Source: Acidobacteriota bacterium
Lineage (GTDB): Bacteria > Acidobacteriota > Blastocatellia > Pyrinomonadales > Pyrinomonadaceae
Direction of reading: 5' to 3'
Assembly: GCA_003222855.1 (NCBI GenBank)
Contig: QHXH01000328.1
Coordinates: forward strand, 1-9,565
Length of the DNA: 9,565 nt
Shown: piece by piece, positions 6,577 to 9,565 of the stretch
Layout of the letters: each line of letters starts with the position of its first letter
How positions within the stretch are numbered: the first letter of the stretch is position 1
Translations under genes and position numbers: made by a program
Notes under the pieces: generated by a model
The model's input: only the letters and a program-made list of their open reading frames with translations
The model's database searches: none
What the model was told of the DNA's origin: nothing

Positions 6577-6637
6577 GCGGCGTGTTTTTTGGTTTTCGTC
6601 CGTCAGGTTTTTCCCCAGTGAATTGCTCTTGAAAAAT

Positions 6638-6662
6638 CCTCTCGACTGACCAGTCGATGAGG
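6638..6662. promoter_or_regulatory. Dyad/hairpin in the PilZ-gyrA spacer, candidate operator or attenuator
   Basis: TCGACTG (6642-6648) and CAGTCGA (6651-6657) are perfect inverted arms around AC. CCTC (6638-6641) and GAGG (6659-6662) extend the symmetry, with a single unpaired T at 6658. Read on the minus strand, the hairpin is followed by ATTTTTC, which looks like a weak intrinsic terminator inside the PilZ operon leader. As DNA it could equally be a dimeric repressor site. The structure is seen; the function is inferred. Confidence 0.45.
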
Positions 6663-6718
6663 TTAAGGCAATGTTGCCCTTGCCCGCGAATTTATTGGCT
6701 TTGAAGCAAATTCGCGCG

Positions 6719-6748
6719 TTGCTAAGGAGTGCAGTTTCGGGTTAAAAT
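6719..6748 (+). promoter_or_regulatory. Possible sigma-70 promoter for gyrA
   Basis: TTGCTA (6719-6724, four of six bases of the -35 consensus) and TAAAAT (6743-6748, five of six of the -10 consensus) are 18 bases apart. They would give a leader of about 160 bases before the gyrA ATG. It is a consensus match only, though it sits in the only non-coding stretch upstream of gyrA. Confidence 0.3.
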
Positions 6749-6913
6749 AACGGCGAAATTCACCGCATGAAATTCCCCGTCGCGCACCTAAGAATACCAC
6801 TAAAAAAGCTATCAAGAACCGGTGCCAAAACAATCGATAGAAGCGCTAATCGAAAACGTTATCTATGTGAGACGCCAGGGGCAGCGCGGATTGTAACCGG
6901 AAAGGTTTGATTA

Positions 6914-9430
6914 ATGGAAACCATCGAACGACAGCACGTAAGTATTGAAGACGAAATGCGGCGGTCCTATCTGGACTATGCCATGTCAGTGATCATCGGC
7001 CGCGCCTTGCCCGACGTGCGCGATGGATTGAAGCCGGTGCACCGCCGCGTTCTCTGGGCCATGCACGAGTTGGGCAATGCCTATAACAAGGCCTACAAGA
7101 AAAGCGCGCGCGTGGTCGGCGATGTGATCGGTAAGTATCACCCGCACGGCGACACCGCCGTATACGACACGATCGTGCGGATGGCCCAGGACTTTTCCAT
7201 GCGTTACCCGCTGATCGATGGACAAGGAAACTTTGGATCAGTCGATGGCGATGCGCCGGCGGCGATGCGTTACACGGAAGTGCGCATGGCGAAGCTGACG
7301 AACGAGGTGCTCGCCGATATCGAAAAAGAAACGGTCAACTTTCAACCGAACTATGACGAGTCATTGAGCGAGCCGACAGTTCTGCCGACGCGTATTCCGA
7401 ATCTGCTGCTGAACGGATCGGAAGGAATCGCCGTGGGCATGGCCACGAAGATCCCACCGCATAATCTCAACGAAGTCGTCGACGCCACAATCGCCGTCCT
7501 GCGCGACCCGGAGATCGACATCGAAGACTTGCTCAAGATCGTAAGAGGGCCGGACTTTCCCACGCGTGGCTTTATCTGTGGCCGCGAAGAAATTAAAGAG
7601 TCTTATCGTACCGGTCGCGGCATTCTCCAGATGCGGGCCCGGGCTTCAATTGATCGAGTCGGTCGCGGGTCGCATGAGCGAGACGCGGTAATCATCTCTG
7701 AGCTTCCATTCCAGGTTAACAAGGCCAAATTGATTGAGCGCATCGCCGAGCTGGCAAATGAAAAGAAGTTGGAAGGCATCGCCGAGGTTCGCGACGAATC
7801 CGATCGTCACGGCATGCGCATCGTGGTCGAGCTAAAGCGCGACGCCGTGCCGCAGGTCGTTCAAAACAAACTGTTCAAGCTCACGCCGATGCAATCCTCG
7901 TTCGGGGTGATCTATCTCGCCATCGTTAACGGCCAGCCGCGCGTCCTGAAGCTGAAAGAGATATTGGAACACTTCGTCGACTTTCGCCGCGAAGTCGTCC
8001 GCCGTCGCACTGAATATGAACTGCGGAAGGCGAGAGCGCGCGCGCACATCCTCGAAGGTCTCACGAAAGCGATCAACGCGCTCGACGACATCGTCACAGC
8101 AATCCGCAACTCACGTTCAGTGGATGAAGCACGCCAATGGTTGACTGGCCAAACGGCCTCAATGGACGAAGTTCAAAAATGGAAGGGATTCTTCCCTGAA
8201 AACGTTCGGAATGTCACAAAGTCGGACCAGCCAGAAAAACTGAGGGTCAAAGAGCTAAAGAAGGCAATGGCTCGACTCGCACTTTCTGAGATCCAAGCCC
8301 AAGCCATTCTTGATTTGCAGTTGCGCCGCATATCGGCGCTCGAACGTCAGAAGATCATCGATGAGTACGAATCGATCATCAAGCTGATTGCCGAGTTGGA
8401 GGAAATTCTCGCCAACGAAAAGTCCCTGCGTCGTGTAATCATTAACGAACTCGAAGACGTTAAGAAAGAATTTGGCGACGCGCGCCGCACCGAAATCACT
8501 GATGCCGGGACCGACTATTCGATAGAAGATTTGATCGCCGACGAAGACGTCGCGCTCACTATCACCAAAAGCGGCTACATCAAGCGCACGCCGGTGACGA
8601 CTTATTCACGGCAGGGCCGCGGCGGCAAAGGCCGCTTTGGCGCGATGGCCAAGAACGAGGATTTCGTCGAGCATCTCTTTATCGCTTCGACGCACGCCTA
8701 TCTGATGGTCTTCAAAGCGATCGTCAATTTGATCCAGATTCCTTCTGATCGAAAACTTGCGGGCGTGGTTCCGGTGCGGGAATTCTCGGAAGGCCGTTAC
8801 GTCCTCATGGTCACCAAAAAAGGCGTAATCAAGAAGACCGCGCTGTCGGATTTTCAGAACATTCGCTCGAACGGAATCATCGCCATCAATATCGATGAAG
8901 GCGACGAACTGCTTGACGTGGTTCTGACCGACGGCACGAAGAGAATTTTCATCGCCACTCATAACGGCTTCGCAATTCGCTTTGACGAGAAGAATGCGCG
9001 CCCCATGGGACGCGCGACGCGTGGCACGCGCGGCATTGATTTGCGCAAAGATGATTACGTGGTTTCACTCTGCGCCGTATCGTCAGACGATAGTGAAAAG
9101 ATGCTTTCGGTTTCCGAGCAGGGTTACGGCAAACAAACGCCGATTTCGACTTATCGTCTGCAATCGCGCGGCGGCAAAGGCGTAATCAACATGAAGACGA
9201 CTGAGAAAACCGGCAAGGTTGTCGCCGTATTTCCGGTCGACGCGGACTCAGAGATCATGATTATTACTCAACAGGCAAAGCTGATTCGCCTGGAAGCCGG
9301 CCACATTCGCAAGACCGGACGCAGCGCTCAGGGCGTGCGCTTGATCAAAACCGATGAAGGCGACATGGTGACGAGCGCGTCGTTGGTTGAAGCCGCGAGT
9401 GAGGACGAGACGGAAGAGGTTTCAAGTTAA
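6914..9430 (+). CDS. gyrA: DNA gyrase subunit A, with a gap in the C-terminal pinwheel
   Basis: Breakage-reunion subunit of DNA gyrase, which with GyrB introduces negative supercoils using ATP. The 838 residues start at an ATG with GGAAAGG eight bases upstream. The N-terminal half is intact: the GRALPDVRDGLKPVHRR segment (29-45), quinolone-region stretch YHPHGDTAVYD (75-85) with Thr81 and Asp85 at the sites equivalent to E. coli Ser83 and Asp87, and catalytic Tyr120 in AAMRYTE. The tower and coiled coil follow. The C-terminal DNA-wrapping domain (about 505-825) has a GyrA box QGRGGKG at 567-573, Gly replacing the second residue of QRRGGKG, and a similar QSRGGKG at 750-756. After Phe600 (THAYLMVF) the sequence jumps to KAIVNLIQIP. 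About 23 residues normally found there (RGRVY...KVYxLPEAxRxARG in E. coli-type proteins) are missing in frame. It ends in an acidic tail. Assignment as GyrA rather than ParC is supported by the GyrA box. Confidence 0.97.
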   Translation: METIERQHVSIEDEMRRSYLDYAMSVIIGRALPDVRDGLKPVHRRVLWAMHELGNAYNKAYKKSARVVGDVIGKYHPHGDTAVYDTIVRMAQDFSMRYPLIDGQGNFGSVDGDAPAAMRYTEVRMAKLTNEVLADIEKETVNFQPNYDESLSEPTVLPTRIPNLLLNGSEGIAVGMATKIPPHNLNEVVDATIAVLRDPEIDIEDLLKIVRGPDFPTRGFICGREEIKESYRTGRGILQMRARASIDRVGRGSHERDAVIISELPFQVNKAKLIERIAELANEKKLEGIAEVRDESDRHGMRIVVELKRDAVPQVVQNKLFKLTPMQSSFGVIYLAIVNGQPRVLKLKEILEHFVDFRREVVRRRTEYELRKARARAHILEGLTKAINALDDIVTAIRNSRSVDEARQWLTGQTASMDEVQKWKGFFPENVRNVTKSDQPEKLRVKELKKAMARLALSEIQAQAILDLQLRRISALERQKIIDEYESIIKLIAELEEILANEKSLRRVIINELEDVKKEFGDARRTEITDAGTDYSIEDLIADEDVALTITKSGYIKRTPVTTYSRQGRGGKGRFGAMAKNEDFVEHLFIASTHAYLMVFKAIVNLIQIPSDRKLAGVVPVREFSEGRYVLMVTKKGVIKKTALSDFQNIRSNGIIAINIDEGDELLDVVLTDGTKRIFIATHNGFAIRFDEKNARPMGRATRGTRGIDLRKDDYVVSLCAVSSDDSEKMLSVSEQGYGKQTPISTYRLQSRGGKGVINMKTTEKTGKVVAVFPVDADSEIMIITQQAKLIRLEAGHIRKTGRSAQGVRLIKTDEGDMVTSASLVEAASEDETEEVSS

Positions 9431-9565
9431 GTGCCTTTCGTTGTAACTGGAAATCCGATTCTTAGAAATGCGAAGTGGTCGACCAAGGACGGCAAACCCG
9501 CGCAAGGAAACTACGCAATTTTTCCCCTCTGCGAGTCAGATGAGGGAAACACTTGCGTTTTATCG
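9431..9565 (+). CDS. Possible 5' part of an unidentified gene, cut by the window end
   Basis: A frame opens at a GTG directly after the gyrA TAA and stays open for 45 codons to the edge, reading MPFVVTGNPILRNAKWSTKD and onward. GAGG at 9416-9419 lies 11 bases upstream, inside the end of gyrA, so translational coupling is possible. The composition is protein-like, with a Trp and two Cys, but no family is recognised. A second frame from an ATG at 9468 is also open to the edge but has no ribosome site. Short length makes the call tentative. Confidence 0.4.
   Translation, partial: MPFVVTGNPILRNAKWSTKDGKPAQGNYAIFPLCESDEGNTCVLS

Larger units (their letters stand above)
6577..6913. other. Divergent spacer between the PilZ operon and gyrA
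   Basis: This 337-bp gap has no convincing gene. It holds the probable extended 5' end of the PilZ gene (to about 6606), a strong dyad (6638-6662) and a possible gyrA promoter (6719-6748). It also holds a 47-codon frame from an ATG at 6767 to a TGA at 6908, just before gyrA. That frame has no ribosome site and uses several rare-looking codons (AGA, ATA, CTA), so it is not called as a gene. Confidence 0.6.

Noticed and set aside
6767..6910. A 47-codon open frame ending 3 bases before the gyrA ATG, a possible leader peptide
   Set aside because: No ribosome binding site before the ATG, codon choice (AGA, ATA, CTA) unlike the neighbouring genes, and no recognisable features. It is probably a chance frame in the leader.
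7142..7168. Thr81 at the quinolone-region site as a resistance mutation
   Set aside because: Threonine is the natural residue at this site in several bacterial lineages, and the equivalent aspartate (Asp85) is unchanged. Resistance cannot be claimed.
6914..9430. Assignment as ParC (topoisomerase IV subunit A)
   Set aside because: The GyrA box (QGRGGKG) and a multi-blade wrapping domain are present, and the N-terminal region matches GyrA.

Overview
This 9.6 kb window looks like ordinary chromosome from a free-living, moderately GC-rich bacterium with a Gram-negative type envelope. The best guess is an Acidobacteriota member (Blastocatellia or Pyrinomonadales type). That guess rests on a C-terminal VPEP anchor followed by four arginines (PEP-CTERM/exosortase sorting), a tandem PilZ protein, a secreted adenosine deaminase, and intergenic spacers filled with short palindromic repeats. 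It is inferred from gene style, not from a marker-gene comparison.

Layout, left to right. (1) 1-980, +: 3' part of an M24 metallopeptidase of the Xaa-Pro aminopeptidase/prolidase type, with its N-terminus outside the window. (2) 1172-1891, +: exported PEP-CTERM protein with a strong ribosome binding site, followed by a 12-bp perfect hairpin. (3) 1983-2121: imperfect palindromic repeat element between convergent genes. (4) 2130-3674, -: secreted ADGF/ADA2-like adenosine deaminase. (5) 3675-4041: spacer with a possible promoter, a cluster of small hairpins, and a second copy of the CTCTGCG-type repeat. (6) 4042-4815, +: inositol monophosphatase family protein, followed by a long hairpin of the CCACAGAT type that probably insulates two convergent genes. 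(7) 6576 down to 4915, -: tight three-gene operon of tandem PilZ protein, small Cys4 protein and PlsC-type acyltransferase. (8) 6577-6913: divergent regulatory spacer with a notable dyad. (9) 6914-9430, +: gyrA. (10) 9431 to the window end: a possible start of a further gene directly abutting the gyrA stop.

How the genes relate. The minus-strand operon joins a c-di-GMP-binding type regulator to a membrane lipid acyltransferase, which suggests envelope-linked regulation, but the link is only contextual. The deaminase, the PEP-CTERM protein and possibly the peptidase fit scavenging and surface functions. gyrA is a housekeeping gene.

Most unusual observations. (a) GyrA carries all N-terminal catalytic motifs but lacks about 23 residues of the second C-terminal pinwheel blade, as a clean in-frame gap after Phe600. 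(b) The first PilZ domain only has its RxxxR motif if translation starts upstream of the first ATG/GTG/TTG codon. (c) A compact 25-bp dyad sits in the gyrA/PilZ spacer. (d) At least four distinct palindromic repeat blocks occupy the spacers. I do not see a new defence system, a CRISPR array, tRNA or rRNA genes, a transposase or phage genes.
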